A stretch of 64,000 nt of DNA from Pseudomonas sp. ANT_H4 (GTDB taxonomy: Bacteria; Pseudomonadota; Gammaproteobacteria; Pseudomonadales; Pseudomonadaceae), in the NCBI RefSeq assembly GCF_008369295.1, contig NZ_VOBG01000011.1, positions 62,001 through 126,000 of the forward strand. The letters run 5' to 3'. The notes under the pieces were generated by a model. That model did not search any database. It saw only the letters and a list, made by a program, of their open reading frames with translations, and had not been told where the DNA came from. Positions 26,861 through 36,137 of the stretch are shown here, in pieces (the first letter of the stretch is position 1; each line of letters begins with the position of its first letter). The translations under genes were made by a program, and so were the position numbers.

Positions 26861-27987
26861 TCACCAGCGTTCTGCTGGGGCATTACCTGTCGGCCTTCAC
26901 GGCACTGGGTATTCCGTTGTACTTGCCGCGCATCCTCGCCGACCTCGCACCTGACACACCAGGCTGGGCCATCGGTGTGCTGTTCGTACTGCCGACACTC
27001 TGCACCGCACTGGCGGCGCCGATCTGGGGACGATGGGCCGATCGCAACGGTTGTCGCTTGTCGTTGCTGCGTGCACATACCGGACTGTTCGCGGGCTTCC
27101 TGCTGGCAGGCTTCAGCCCTAATCTGACGGTGTTCGTCCTGGCGTTGATCATCCAGGGCACCTTCGGCGGCGCAATGGCGGCGTCCAACGCCTACCTGTC
27201 GACCCAGTTCAAGGGCGGCGATTTGTCCCGCGCCCTGAACTGGACACAGTATTCGGCGCGCCTGGCGATGATCAGCGGCCCGATCCTGTTGGGGCTGCTG
27301 ACCGCGCAAGGCATGGGATTGAGCCTGTATCGCTATCTGACCTGGTTACCGCTGCTGGCCTTCGTACTCATCCTGCCGCTGCCCAAGGACGCCCCCAAGC
27401 ATGTCTTGGACAGCAAAAAAGCAGAGGCATTGGGCGACTTGCCGGAAGACATGCCGCGGCTAATGGCGGTGCAGTTTCTGTTCAGCTTCGCGATGGTCGT
27501 CACCTTTCCTTACTTCATGCCCTTCGGCGAGCAACTGGGAATTGGCAGCGATGCCATGATCGGCGTGCTCTACAGCCTGCCGCATCTGGTTTACCTGCTG
27601 GCCCTGCCCTGGGTTCAGAAGCATCAGGGCAACCTGCTATTGCCGGGGCTGGCACTGCTGGCAATCAGCAACGCGTTGCAATTCTGGAGCGTGCAGGCCG
27701 AACCCCTGTTCATTCTGCGTCTGCTCAGCGGAGCCGGCATGTTGCTCAGTTTTGTCGGGCTGCACCGCTGCCTGAGCCAACGCAGCCGAAAAGGCAGCGC
27801 CGGTCGCCTGTTCGGCTGGTTCGACTCCAGTGGCAAATGGGCCGGTACCGCTGCTGGTGTCGCAGCCGCTCTGGTCAGTCAGACCTTCGGCATTGCGTCC
27901 CCCTTTCTCGTTGCGTGCCTGGCGGCCATGGCGGCCATGGTACTCGCGCACCCTCTATTGATGACCTCCCGGGAGATTCCGGCATGA
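26845..27987 (+). CDS. pvsC: MFS siderophore exporter (PvsC-like)
   Basis: A 380-residue major facilitator transporter with about 12 hydrophobic segments and the loop motif WGRWADRNGCR after TM2 (about 60-70). In vibrioferrin clusters PvsC exports the finished siderophore to the periplasm. Position between the two NIS synthetase genes and overlaps with both neighbours support that role. Appears intact. Confidence 0.8.
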   Translation: MQRRLITSVLLGHYLSAFTALGIPLYLPRILADLAPDTPGWAIGVLFVLPTLCTALAAPIWGRWADRNGCRLSLLRAHTGLFAGFLLAGFSPNLTVFVLALIIQGTFGGAMAASNAYLSTQFKGGDLSRALNWTQYSARLAMISGPILLGLLTAQGMGLSLYRYLTWLPLLAFVLILPLPKDAPKHVLDSKKAEALGDLPEDMPRLMAVQFLFSFAMVVTFPYFMPFGEQLGIGSDAMIGVLYSLPHLVYLLALPWVQKHQGNLLLPGLALLAISNALQFWSVQAEPLFILRLLSGAGMLLSFVGLHRCLSQRSRKGSAGRLFGWFDSSGKWAGTAAGVAAALVSQTFGIASPFLVACLAAMAAMVLAHPLLMTSREIPA

Positions 27988-29759
27988 CGCTCGCTATCAA
28001 TACCGTATCGTTGAACACCGTATCCCAGCATGACCATGCCCTCGATGGCGAAGCCCAACGGCATGGCATCGAGTGCCTGCTCAATTGCTATTTGCGCGAA
28101 TACGCATTGCCCCGCAACGAAGTGAACCTGAACGATCAAGCCCAGGATCTGCCGATGAGCCTGCGCCAGGCCAATGGCCGTTGCATCAGCATTCACCTGC
28201 CCAGTGGCCGCATGGTCGTACGCATCGACCGCGCCAGTCTTCTGGGCCGCTGCCACTACATCAGCGCCCCCTACTTCAAAGGCAATAACCAGAGCTGGCG
28301 ACCGTTGAACGCCCACGAACTGGCGCGCCTGCTCTGTACCCCGCTGAGTGGAGCCGACCGCGTCGGCGAGATGCTGCAACAGATCGGCAACAGCCTGCAG
28401 ATCACCCGCACCTTTCTGCGGCATTCACTCCCGGCCAACCAAGCAGCCGACAGCCTGCTGACGTCCGAGCAACATCAACTGTGGGGCCATGCCCTGCATC
28501 CGACACCGAAAAGTCGCGAGGGCATCTCCCATGACGATTTGCTGGCCTGCTCGCCGGAAGTTGGGGCGCGCTTTCAGTTGCACTGGTTCAAGGTTGATCC
28601 GACGCTGATTCGTCATCAGGGTGAAGATCCACGCAGTACTCTGCGCCAACTGTCGGGGCGCGACGACGCCTATCCGTGCCACCCCTGGGAGGTCGCCCGC
28701 GTGCTTGCCGACCCGCTGGTGCGGCGGGCGCAGCAACAGGGTTTGATCACCTACCTCGGCCCCCTGGGTCAGGCCATGTACCCGACGTCGTCGGTGCGCA
28801 CGCTCTACCATCCGCAGATGGCCTACTTCATGAAGTTCTCGATGCACGTGCGCCTGACCAACTGCGTGCGCAAGAACGCTTGGTATGAACTCGACAGCGC
28901 CGTCGCCCTCACTCGCCTGCTCGGCCCCATCATGAGCGAGTTGGCGACGCAACAACCGGGCTTCATGTTGATGCCCGAACCCTGCGCCACCAGCCTGGAC
29001 CTCAGCGCCCTGGGTACGCTGGAGGAGGCCCGCGAAGTCACCGAATGCTTCGGCATCGTTTACCGGGAAAACCTTCCCGTCGTCGACCGCGAGCGGTACC
29101 AGCCACAAGTGGCAATGGCACTGTTCACCTGGGATAAACAGGGTCGCAGTGTCTGCCGCCAACAGGTACAGCGCTACGCCGACAACACGGGCCTGACCAT
29201 TGAGCAAGCCACGCTGAACTGGCTGGATGCCTATGCCAGTCAGATGCTCGGCGGTGTGCTGTATTGCCTGTTCCGTCAGGGCGTGGCGCTGGAGCCGCAT
29301 TTGCAGAACACGGTCATTGGCTTCGCGGAAAACGGACTGCCTAGCCAGGTCTGGATTCGCGATCTGGAAGGCACCAAGCTGGTCCCTGAAATCTGGCCCG
29401 CTGAACGCCTGAGTGCGCTGGATGAACGTACCCGCAGCTCGGTGTACTACAGCGCGCAAAAGGCCTGGCAACGAGTGGGCTACTGCGCACTGGTGAACAA
29501 TCTCGGCGAAGCTATCTTCCATCTGGCCAACGGCAGCGGCGCGCTGGAACAACAATTGTGGGACCGAATCGGCGACCTGCTGCACGCGCAATCCACGCGT
29601 CTGGGCCATCCGACAGAACTGCGTGAGTTGTGCGCCGGCGCGCCCTTCCCAAGCAAGGAAAACTTCATGACGCGCCTGATGATGCGCGCCGACCGCGAGG
29701 CCGGTTACACCTTACTGCCCAGCCCGCTGGCGATGAATGAAAAGAGGAAACACGCATGA
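27984..29759 (+). CDS. pvsD: NIS siderophore synthetase (PvsD-like)
   Basis: A 591-residue IucA/IucC-family synthetase with the full motif set: GHALHPTPKSREGIS (about 170-184), DAYPCHPWEV (about 228-237), TSSVRTLYHPQMAYFMKFS (about 268-286) and GVALEPHLQNTVIGF (about 433-447), plus the C-terminal FhuF-like part. The ATG at 27984 overlaps the pvsC stop; the longer in-frame reading from 27837 runs back into pvsC. It is predicted to perform the second condensation on citrate. Confidence 0.85.
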   Translation: MTLAINTVSLNTVSQHDHALDGEAQRHGIECLLNCYLREYALPRNEVNLNDQAQDLPMSLRQANGRCISIHLPSGRMVVRIDRASLLGRCHYISAPYFKGNNQSWRPLNAHELARLLCTPLSGADRVGEMLQQIGNSLQITRTFLRHSLPANQAADSLLTSEQHQLWGHALHPTPKSREGISHDDLLACSPEVGARFQLHWFKVDPTLIRHQGEDPRSTLRQLSGRDDAYPCHPWEVARVLADPLVRRAQQQGLITYLGPLGQAMYPTSSVRTLYHPQMAYFMKFSMHVRLTNCVRKNAWYELDSAVALTRLLGPIMSELATQQPGFMLMPEPCATSLDLSALGTLEEAREVTECFGIVYRENLPVVDRERYQPQVAMALFTWDKQGRSVCRQQVQRYADNTGLTIEQATLNWLDAYASQMLGGVLYCLFRQGVALEPHLQNTVIGFAENGLPSQVWIRDLEGTKLVPEIWPAERLSALDERTRSSVYYSAQKAWQRVGYCALVNNLGEAIFHLANGSGALEQQLWDRIGDLLHAQSTRLGHPTELRELCAGAPFPSKENFMTRLMMRADREAGYTLLPSPLAMNEKRKHA

Positions 29760-30940
29760 GCCTTCCTGCCTCCGTCACCCAACGCATCGAGCAGCTCAAG
29801 ACTGAACACGACGCGCCATTGTGCGCCTACGTCTACGACCTGCCTGCCCTTGAACGGCACGTAAAGGCAATGCGTCAGGTACTGCCCGAAAACTGCGAAT
29901 TGTTCTACGCCGCCAAGGCCAACCCGGAAGCCCTGGTGCTGAAAACCCTGGCGCCGTGGGTGGACGGTTTCGAGGCTGCCTCCGGCGGCGAGCTGACGTG
30001 GCTGCATGAACAGTGCCCCGACCAGCCGCTGATCTTTGGTGGCCCCGGCAAACTCGATCGCGAACTGGATATCGCCCTGCAGTACCGGATTTCGGCGTTT
30101 CACGTGGAGAGCGTGACCGAACTGCGAAGTCTGGCGCGCATCGCCCGCGAACGCGGTGTGCGGGCTCCGGTGATGCTGCGGCTGAATCTGAAGCTGGCCC
30201 AGACACCGCAGAGCCGATTGGTCATGGGTGGCAAACCCACGCCGTTCGGTCTGGATGAAGAAGGTCTGGCAAGCGCCCTGCAATTGCTGCGCGAAGAACC
30301 GTCTCTGGAGCTCAAGGGGCTGCACTTTCATCTGCTGTCGCACCAGTTGGATGTCGATGCGCACCTTGAATTGATTCGCAGCTACTTCCTGACCTTCCGC
30401 CAGCTGTGCGCCGACCACGACCTGCAACTGCCGCTACTGAATGTCGGCGGAGGGATGGGCATCAACTATCAGGACGCGGCCAAGTCATTCGACTGGCCAC
30501 GGTTTTGTCAGGGCCTGCAGGGGTTGATCAATGAGTACGACATGGGCGCGACCCGCATACGTTTCGAGATCGGCCGCTTCATCAGCGCTGCCTGTGGTTA
30601 CTACGTCATGCAGGTGCTGGACATCAAAAGCAGTCACGGCGAGTTTTTTGCCATCGGACGTGGCGGTACCCATCACTTTCGCACGCCTGCGGCTCAAGGC
30701 CACGACCATCCGTTCACGGTACTGCGAGGCTCGCAGCCGGCACAAATCAGCGATCAGTCCGTGACGCTGGTGGGCCAGTTGTGTACGCCAAAGGACGTCC
30801 TTGCCAGACAACAACCAGTGGCGCAGCTAGCGATTGGTGACCTGCTGGTATTCACTCTCGCGGGCGCTTATGCCTGGAACATCTCGCACCAGAACTTCCT
30901 GATGCACGAACCACCGTTGAAGGTTTTTATCGAGGGCTGA
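29756..30940 (+). CDS. pvsE: PLP-dependent decarboxylase (PvsE-like)
   Basis: A 394-residue fold-type III PLP enzyme of the LysA/ornithine-decarboxylase family. The PLP lysine is K54 in FYAAKANPEA; the phosphate-binding GGGMGINY (about 242-249) and a C-terminal QLCTPKDVLA block with the catalytic cysteine (about 342) are present. PvsE decarboxylates serine to ethanolamine in the vibrioferrin pathway; SbnH-type relatives act on other amino acids, so the substrate is not settled by sequence alone. Last gene of the operon. Confidence 0.82.
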   Translation: MSLPASVTQRIEQLKTEHDAPLCAYVYDLPALERHVKAMRQVLPENCELFYAAKANPEALVLKTLAPWVDGFEAASGGELTWLHEQCPDQPLIFGGPGKLDRELDIALQYRISAFHVESVTELRSLARIARERGVRAPVMLRLNLKLAQTPQSRLVMGGKPTPFGLDEEGLASALQLLREEPSLELKGLHFHLLSHQLDVDAHLELIRSYFLTFRQLCADHDLQLPLLNVGGGMGINYQDAAKSFDWPRFCQGLQGLINEYDMGATRIRFEIGRFISAACGYYVMQVLDIKSSHGEFFAIGRGGTHHFRTPAAQGHDHPFTVLRGSQPAQISDQSVTLVGQLCTPKDVLARQQPVAQLAIGDLLVFTLAGAYAWNISHQNFLMHEPPLKVFIEG

Positions 30941-31362
30941 TTCCACGCATATCTGTGGTTGCTTGTCAGATGTGTCCTTCAAACTCTTCGGACAGCTTTC
31001 ATCCTGTGCAACCGAATTTTCAACGGATGGGAAGTGGGTGGTGCTAACGCCTTTCGAAGTCCCATATTGAGGCTTCGGCACTTGCCGATGGGGTTTCCGT
31101 CCGCCAGCGGACAACATGCCGAGATGACAATCCGGGTCATATGATGAGTGGGTCAGAGCAGTTTTGACACTCCCTGTGAACAATAGGGATAAACTCGCGA
31201 TCTTGCAGTTCAAGCGCAGGGTGCAAAATGCGCGGCCTTTCGAGTAATCGGTCAGAAGCGTCATAGATGCCGTGTTCCGCCGCATTTCAGTAGCCATATA
31301 GGGCTCCATCGATTTCGGGGGGTGCACCTGCGATGTTCACGACATTACTTTTCGTACACCGC
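30941..31362. other. Gene-free stretch after the siderophore operon
   Basis: About 420 bp in which I see no supported gene. A long leftward frame crosses it, but its downstream part is antisense to pvsE and it has no family signature. No convincing rho-independent terminator was found for the siderophore operon. Confidence 0.4.
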
Positions 31363-31776
31363 CTAGGGCGTCTGCTTTCGATTGATGACGGGCAGAGGCC
31401 GGGATAGAAATTGCTCATCTAAGCCCCCGCTGTAAGCGTTATAGGCCCATCGCACAAATTGTTCGAGTAGTCGATCATTCTCCATTTTCAGGCGCCCATT
31501 TTCACCTTCCAAACGTGCAATGCGGTCGTTTGCCACTTGCACTTCGGAGCTGACGACTTTTCTCGTCCCAACCGAAGTTGACAGTATTTGCTTACGCAAC
31601 ATGAACGCGCGCTTTATCCATTCATGCTTATGCAACGCTTGACGCGTGTAGGTCCTCCGCAAACGACGTGCGACGCTTATGATCAGCAGGTCCCAAGTCA
31701 ATTTCCCAGACCAGCCGTCAAGGATGGAGACGATCTGCTCAACAGCATCGGGGGTTAGATTTCTCGAACGAGTCAT
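31363..31776 (-). CDS. Small coiled-coil protein of an integrase module (TnpC/GinD-like)
   Basis: A 137-residue protein. The N-terminal half is basic and helix-rich (TPDAVEQIVSILDGWSGKL, then an Arg-rich segment) and the C-terminal half has a leucine-zipper-like stretch (RIARLEGENGRLKMENDRL, about 90-108). Such short proteins close the multi-integrase modules of Tn554-like and GInt-type islands. It lies ten bases downstream of an integrase fragment on the same strand, which supports that context. Exact function unknown. Confidence 0.45.
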   Translation of the reverse strand: MTRSRNLTPDAVEQIVSILDGWSGKLTWDLLIISVARRLRRTYTRQALHKHEWIKRAFMLRKQILSTSVGTRKVVSSEVQVANDRIARLEGENGRLKMENDRLLEQFVRWAYNAYSGGLDEQFLSRPLPVINRKQTP

Positions 31777-31785
31777 TACAAGTCC

Positions 31786-31989
31786 TCAGCCACTATGCGT
31801 GGCACATTTGGGCCCACTATGCTCTGTCCCGCCTCCTCGTGCTCGCCCAGTATTCGCTGATGGGCCAATATCTGTTCTAGCTTTGACGCCGGTACGATTC
31901 CACAGGGCTGGATAATCGCATTCGCTGCAACGGAGGAGTCCCCCCGGTGTCAGGATAGTTGTCGCCTCTCCGAATTTTCCGAAGCACAT
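31786..31989 (-). pseudogene. C-terminal fragment of a site-specific integrase
   Basis: About 65 residues with a zinc-finger-like pair (TPGGLLRCSECDYPALWNRTG) and a Gly/Ala/Arg-rich end. The arrangement looks like the C-terminal tail of the large tyrosine integrases of three-integrase modules. The upstream part is gone, cut near 31990 where an IS3-type gene begins. The family assignment is from memory and moderate. Confidence 0.4.
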
Positions 31990-32011
31990 CGGGGGCGGAA
32001 AGAGACTGGTC

Positions 32012-32215
32012 GTGCCGTACTATTCACCTGAACGCAGAGCCGCATTACTCAAGATGCTGCTTCCCCCGCTGAACCTGTCGATGGCCGAGGTTTCCCGGCG
32101 CGAAGGGGTCAGCGAAATGTCTTTGTCCAACTGGCGCAAGCAGCTCAGTTCTGAAGGAAGTGCAGTGTCCGAAAACAAGCAATCGACTCAGAACTGGTCA
32201 GCCGAAACCAAGTTT
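32012..32215 (+). pseudogene. IS3-family OrfA, N-terminal fragment
   Basis: About 68 residues of an IS3-type helix-turn-helix transposase subunit: YSPERRAALLKMLLPP, MAEVSRREGVSEMSLSNWRKQ. The similarity ends at NWSAETK near 32215, where DNA from an IS21 istB gene (opposite strand) is joined. The rest of OrfA and OrfB are missing. Confidence 0.7.
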
Positions 32216-32605
32216 GAAGCGCACGCGTTTGTTATGGGTTGTGATTCCGGACACGGCCAGGGCGCTGGCCAAATGTGTTTTGCCGGTTCCGGGCCCGCCG
32301 ATGAACACGACATTCTGCGCGGTCTCTGTGAACTCCAAGCTGGACAGATCTTTGACCAGACGGGCATCTGCGCTGGAAGCGCTGAAATCGAAGCCTGCCA
32401 AGTCACGATGCATGGGCAGTTTGGCCATGTTCATCTGGTGGTTAACCGAGCGTACGGCGCGATCTGCTTGTTCTTGTTGGAGCAGATGTTCGAGCAGCCA
32501 TTTCGACGACGCCGTCGAGGCTTCGCCTTGGGACGCCAGTTCTTCCCAGGCGCTGGCCATGCCATGCAGACGCAGTTCTTTGAGTTCCGCCATAAGATCA
32601 CGCAT
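32216..32605 (-). pseudogene. istB: IS21-family IstB, N-terminal remnant
   Basis: Helper ATPase of an IS21 element, about 130 residues left. It keeps the N-terminal helices, the Walker A GGPGTGKTHLA and the following KRVRF segment, then stops at the junction with the IS3 fragment. The start at 32605 follows a GAGGAG site and overlaps the istA end, as in intact IS21 elements. Confidence 0.75.
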
Positions 32606-32977
32606 TGCGAGTCTCCTCATCGGTGGCACGGAGCCGGTCGTAGCGTGCCGTATTGGCAACAGGCGCTGCCTTGAGTTGTAGGTTGGTTTCTACGGAAGGA
32701 GGTGGTGCAGTGGAGGTCAGTCGGGCTAGAACATTCAGGATGTGATCGGCGCTCAGGCTTCCCGACTCAAGCACCAATTCCACCGCCACCAGCACTGGGT
32801 CGAGACCAGCGATGGGCACAGCAGCCACTACCTGCGTCATGATTCGATCACCGTTGGTGTGACGTCTCAGGCCCTGCTTGAGAAGCCGCAACGGCTTGGG
32901 CAGATCGACAAACGGCGCGCCATTGCGCAGCGCACCGGGCTTGCGTTCGATGAGTGGGATGTAATGCTGCCAGTCAA
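32598..32977 (-). pseudogene. istA: IS21-family IstA, C-terminal remnant
   Basis: About 125 residues of the IstA C-terminus: IERKPGALRNGAPF, then LVLESGSLSADHILNVLARL. The catalytic DDE core is missing. The left break coincides with an inverted pair AAAACTGACC-tgat-GGTCAGTTTT (32976-33000), which looks like IS21 terminal repeats, so a deletion between an IS end and istA is likely. Confidence 0.75.
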
Positions 32978-33000
32978 AACTGACCTGATGGGTCAGTTTT

Positions 33001-33338
33001 CGGTCAGCGGCAACACACCTACAGAACACGCTGCTCACGACCCAGGAAGCGCTCACTCAAATCCGCAGCGCGCATGGCAGGTGGTACTTCAACTCACCGA
33101 GGTGAAACAAATGCATCAGACACTGGAGCAGCGTCATGGGCATGGCGCGCAGGCTTTGGCTGAGACGCAGACGAACCTGGCCGTAAGCGAGCGGGAGCGT
33201 GCCCTGCTGGCGGAACGCTTAACCCGAGTTGAAACCCAACTGACCGAGTTGACCACAGACAAGCAGCTCCTTCTGCAAGATAACGCGGTGCTTTCCAGTC
33301 AACTTTCGGAGTCAAGGGCCAAGTGTGACCAGCCTTGA
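33001..33338 (+). pseudogene. KfrA-like coiled-coil protein, C-terminal fragment
   Basis: A strongly heptad-patterned, Gln/Glu/Leu-rich stretch (VLQLTEVKQMHQTL, then ERERALLAERLTRVETQL). Coiled-coil tails of this kind belong to KfrA-like plasmid DNA-binding proteins. A second coiled-coil run in another frame at about 33015-33080 suggests a frameshift. The DNA-binding N-terminus is absent. It probably came with plasmid DNA. Confidence 0.5.
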
Positions 33339-33354
33339 CTATCTCCCGTGCCCC

Positions 33355-34728
33355 TCATAACGCCGGGAACTCCAGGTGGAAGGCGGTCCAGCCGTTGGCA
33401 GAGGTACACCAGATCTTGCCTTGATGAGCCTCAGCGATGGAGCGGGTAATAGCCAGGCCAAGCCCCGCATTGCTCGGATTGCCTTCGCGACGGGCGGGAT
33501 CGGCGCGATAAAAACGGTCGAAGAGTTTACCCAGGTGCTCAGGCTTGATGGCCTCGCCAGGGTTCTCAACAGTTAGGGTGACGGCGTTACCAGTCTGACG
33601 GATCGTTACTGAGATCGTCTTCCCTTCGGGGGTATAACGCAGTGCATTGGACAGCAGATTTGAGATCGCACGATCCAGCATCAACTTGTCACCCAGGACA
33701 TTGCCTGAACCGGATACGGTCAGGTGGATGCCGCACTCGTCCGCCAGCAGATGGTAGTACTCGAACAGTTTGGCGACCACCTCGCTGAGCTCGATACGCG
33801 TCAGCTCCGGAATGATCAAGCCGTTGTCCGATTTAGCCAGGAACAGCATTTCGTCGATTATCCGCGACATGCGCTTCAGGTCTTCCAGGTTCGAGTAGAG
33901 GTTCTCTTCATAGGCGTCGACATCGCGTTTCTTGGTAAGCACCACCTCTGTGTGTGTCATGAGGTTGCTCACCGGAGTACGCAGTTCATGGGCGATATCG
34001 GCAGAGAAATTCGAAAGCCGAACAAACGCATCATCTAGCCTGGCAAGCATCGCATTGAACGAGGTGACCAACTGCTGCAGCTCAAGGGGGACTGGCTCCA
34101 GTGGGATACGCTCTTTCAGTGACCTTGCGGACATCGACGTAGCCACCTGGGTCACTTGTCGTAAAGGTCTCAGCCCACTGCGAGCGACAACCCATCCTAA
34201 CGCGGCACTTATCAGGGCGCTGATGATCAGCCCGATCCAGAACCATCGCAGCAGCGTCTCAAAGAAGTGCATGTGATTGGTGACGTCGAGGATCAGCAAG
34301 GCTGTGAGGGGCTCGGGTTGATAAGGGCCAGACACTTGCGCTGTTATCCCGCGGTACATGTGCCCGCCTTCTTGCCATTCCCACATGCCGTGGTCAGTGT
34401 GGAGTCGATATTTCTCGGGGACATTGAAAGGCCTCGGCTCGGCAAAAAGAACTGTGCCATCATTTGCGAGGATGATCGCCGCCAGGTCTTCATGCGCCCC
34501 CAGCAGGGCATTAAGCTGAGGCTGCACCTCAATGAAGCCTGCGCGACCACGTGCGCTGCTCAAAATTTTCTGAGTCGATTCGAGCTTTTCAATCAGCGTT
34601 TGCCGATCAAGCATTCTGAAGTGATGCCGACTGAGTTCATTGAAGCTCAGTCCTGCTACGGTGAGGACGGCGATCACCGCAAGCATGAACATCAAGCTCA
34701 TGCGCGCTGTCAGTGACAGATGGTTCAT
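33355..34728 (-). CDS. copS: Heavy-metal sensor histidine kinase (CopS/CusS-like)
   Basis: A 457-residue sensor kinase. Two transmembrane helices (about 10-30 and 155-180) flank a periplasmic sensor domain; a HAMP domain, the phospho-acceptor H247 in [14 protein letters not shown], and a catalytic ATPase domain with N and G boxes ([21 protein letters not shown]) follow. It belongs to the heavy-metal kinase family that senses periplasmic copper. It overlaps copR by four bases. Confidence 0.9.
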   Translation of the reverse strand: MNHLSLTARMSLMFMLAVIAVLTVAGLSFNELSRHHFRMLDRQTLIEKLESTQKILSSARGRAGFIEVQPQLNALLGAHEDLAAIILANDGTVLFAEPRPFNVPEKYRLHTDHGMWEWQEGGHMYRGITAQVSGPYQPEPLTALLILDVTNHMHFFETLLRWFWIGLIISALISAALGWVVARSGLRPLRQVTQVATSMSARSLKERIPLEPVPLELQQLVTSFNAMLARLDDAFVRLSNFSADIAHELRTPVSNLMTHTEVVLTKKRDVDAYEENLYSNLEDLKRMSRIIDEMLFLAKSDNGLIIPELTRIELSEVVAKLFEYYHLLADECGIHLTVSGSGNVLGDKLMLDRAISNLLSNALRYTPEGKTISVTIRQTGNAVTLTVENPGEAIKPEHLGKLFDRFYRADPARREGNPSNAGLGLAITRSIAEAHQGKIWCTSANGWTAFHLEFPAL

Positions 34729-35408
34729 TCCGACTCCGGGGCATCAAGCATATAGCCCATACCTCGGGCGGTATGGATCAATTTCATGTCGAAATCATCG
34801 TCAATTTTCGCTCGCAAACGCCGAACTGCAACTTCGATCACATTGGTATCGCTATCGAAATTCATGTCCCAGACCTGGGAAGCAATCAAAGACTTCAGAA
34901 GCACTTCGCCGCGCCGGCGCAGCAGTAGTTCGAGTAACGAGAACTCCTTTGCCGTCAGGTCAATCCGCTTTCCACTGCGTATGGCACGACGTTTCAACAA
35001 GTCAACTTCAAGATCTGCTATTTTCATGGTGGTCTGCGTGGGCGAGCTATTGCCCCGGCGGAGCAGCGTCCTGACCCGGGCTAACAATTCGGAAAAAGCG
35101 AATGGCTTGACCAGATAGTCGTCGGCACCCAGCTCCAATCCTTTCACGCGATCTTCGACGCCGTCACGTGCCGTCAGAAACAGCACTGGGACATCCTTCC
35201 CCGCTGCTCGCACCATCCGCAGTACTTCCCAGCCGTCCAGGCCCGGCATCATCACGTCCAGAATCAACAGGTCATACGCTTCGCTCAGTGCATGCTGAAG
35301 TGCATCCGTTCCCGTCATGACGCGGTCGACGTTGAACCCAGCCTCAGTGAGGCCCTGCTGCAGGTAAGTGCCTATTTTTGGCTCATCTTCAGCTACCAGA
35401 AGTTTCAT
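34725..35408 (-). CDS. copR: Copper response regulator (CopR/CusR-like)
   Basis: A 227-residue OmpR/PhoB-class regulator. The receiver has the acidic pair E7-D8, the phospho-acceptor D51 in [13 protein letters not shown] and a later K in LVKPFAF; the winged-helix DNA-binding domain fills the C-terminus ([15 protein letters not shown]). I take the ATG at 35408 as the receiver starts there; an earlier in-frame start at 35465 would add 19 odd residues. A CopR-box-like site lies 65 bp upstream. Confidence 0.92.
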   Translation of the reverse strand: MKLLVAEDEPKIGTYLQQGLTEAGFNVDRVMTGTDALQHALSEAYDLLILDVMMPGLDGWEVLRMVRAAGKDVPVLFLTARDGVEDRVKGLELGADDYLVKPFAFSELLARVRTLLRRGNSSPTQTTMKIADLEVDLLKRRAIRSGKRIDLTAKEFSLLELLLRRRGEVLLKSLIASQVWDMNFDSDTNVIEVAVRRLRAKIDDDFDMKLIHTARGMGYMLDAPESE

Positions 35409-35472
35409 GTGGGCGGTTTCCAAATTTAGAGTGACCTGAGTGTGCAGCCAAATGCCCCCCCCCAACCTGAAG

Positions 35473-35488
35473 CTTACGAAAATGTAAT
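35473..35488. promoter_or_regulatory. CopR-box-like site, copR / periplasmic protein promoter
   Basis: CTTACGAAAATGTAAT, close to CTGACA-n5-GTAAT, the operator I recall for CopR in P. aeruginosa; it contains the inverted pair TTAC-n6-GTAA. It lies in the divergent promoter region between copR (65 bp) and the small periplasmic protein gene (129 bp) and could control both. Confidence 0.6.
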
Positions 35489-35616
35489 CCTAGCTTCATG
35501 CCTCTGTCAGGGAGCTTTGTCTAGGGTGCATGCATGAGCACTAGGTTGTGCTCTCGGCCCTCGTATGAACAACAACCAGAGGGGCCGGCCACAGCTTCTT
35601 GTGAGGAGACTGTCCT

Positions 35617-35976
35617 ATGAAACTGCTTAAATCTTTATTTCTGATTGTTTCGCTCCTGCTGTCTTCAGCTGTCTGGGCTGAAGGAGGGAGTGATCGCGCC
35701 CTAGAGCGCATCGAGAAAATGCGGGAGAAGGCCGAAGCCGTATTGATCCAGGCGGAGAAGGCTCCTCCTGGCCAGCGCCATGTGCACATGAAGGAGCACA
35801 TGAAGATGCTCGAAGAGATGATGAGCCAGCTTCACAAAGAACACCCAGCTCCCGGTATATCTACGGAACAGCATCTCGCTTGGATGGAAAAGCACGACAA
35901 ATTGGTGGATGACGCCCTCGGGCAGATGATGCGGGAGCACAAGCTAATGATGGCTGACAAAGAGTGCCATCGATAA
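35617..35976 (+). CDS. Met/His-rich periplasmic protein of the copper locus
   Basis: A 119-residue exported protein: signal peptide to about residue 21 (VWAEGG), then a helical domain rich in Met and His (HVHMKEHMKMLEEMMSQLHKEH). The residues suit Cu(I) binding. It is divergent from copRS, behind a CopR-box-like site, and followed by a good terminator. Similar small proteins lie beside copRS in pseudomonads (PtrA and others), but I cannot name this one. Confidence 0.7.
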   Translation: MKLLKSLFLIVSLLLSSAVWAEGGSDRALERIEKMREKAEAVLIQAEKAPPGQRHVHMKEHMKMLEEMMSQLHKEHPAPGISTEQHLAWMEKHDKLVDDALGQMMREHKLMMADKECHR

Positions 35977-36018
35977 GAATCCCCCTTCAAGGCCTTCCGT
36001 GATTGCTCCTTTGGCCTA

Positions 36019-36047
36019 GCGGCGCCACAACGGCGCCGCGTTTTTTC
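36019..36047 (+). terminator. Rho-independent terminator
   Basis: Perfect 8-bp stem GCGGCGCC / GGCGCCGC with a five-base loop, followed by G and six T. It ends the transcript of the Met/His-rich protein. Confidence 0.85.
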
Positions 36048-36137
36048 AAGCTGACTAATTTGTAGTTTTGGGGTAAGCCCCCCGGCAGGAACCGGGGAAT
36101 AGCATAGGATTTCCAACCACCTCAGTGAGGTTTCATC

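Noticed and set aside
28425..29609. Leftward 394-codon frame opposite pvsD
   Set aside because: It is fully antisense to a conserved NIS synthetase with all motifs and shows no family signature; high-GC codon use leaves the opposite strand open.
30827..31327. Leftward 166-codon frame after the siderophore operon
   Set aside because: Overlaps the end of pvsE in antisense and has no recognisable domain; Ser/Lys-rich composition looks non-coding.
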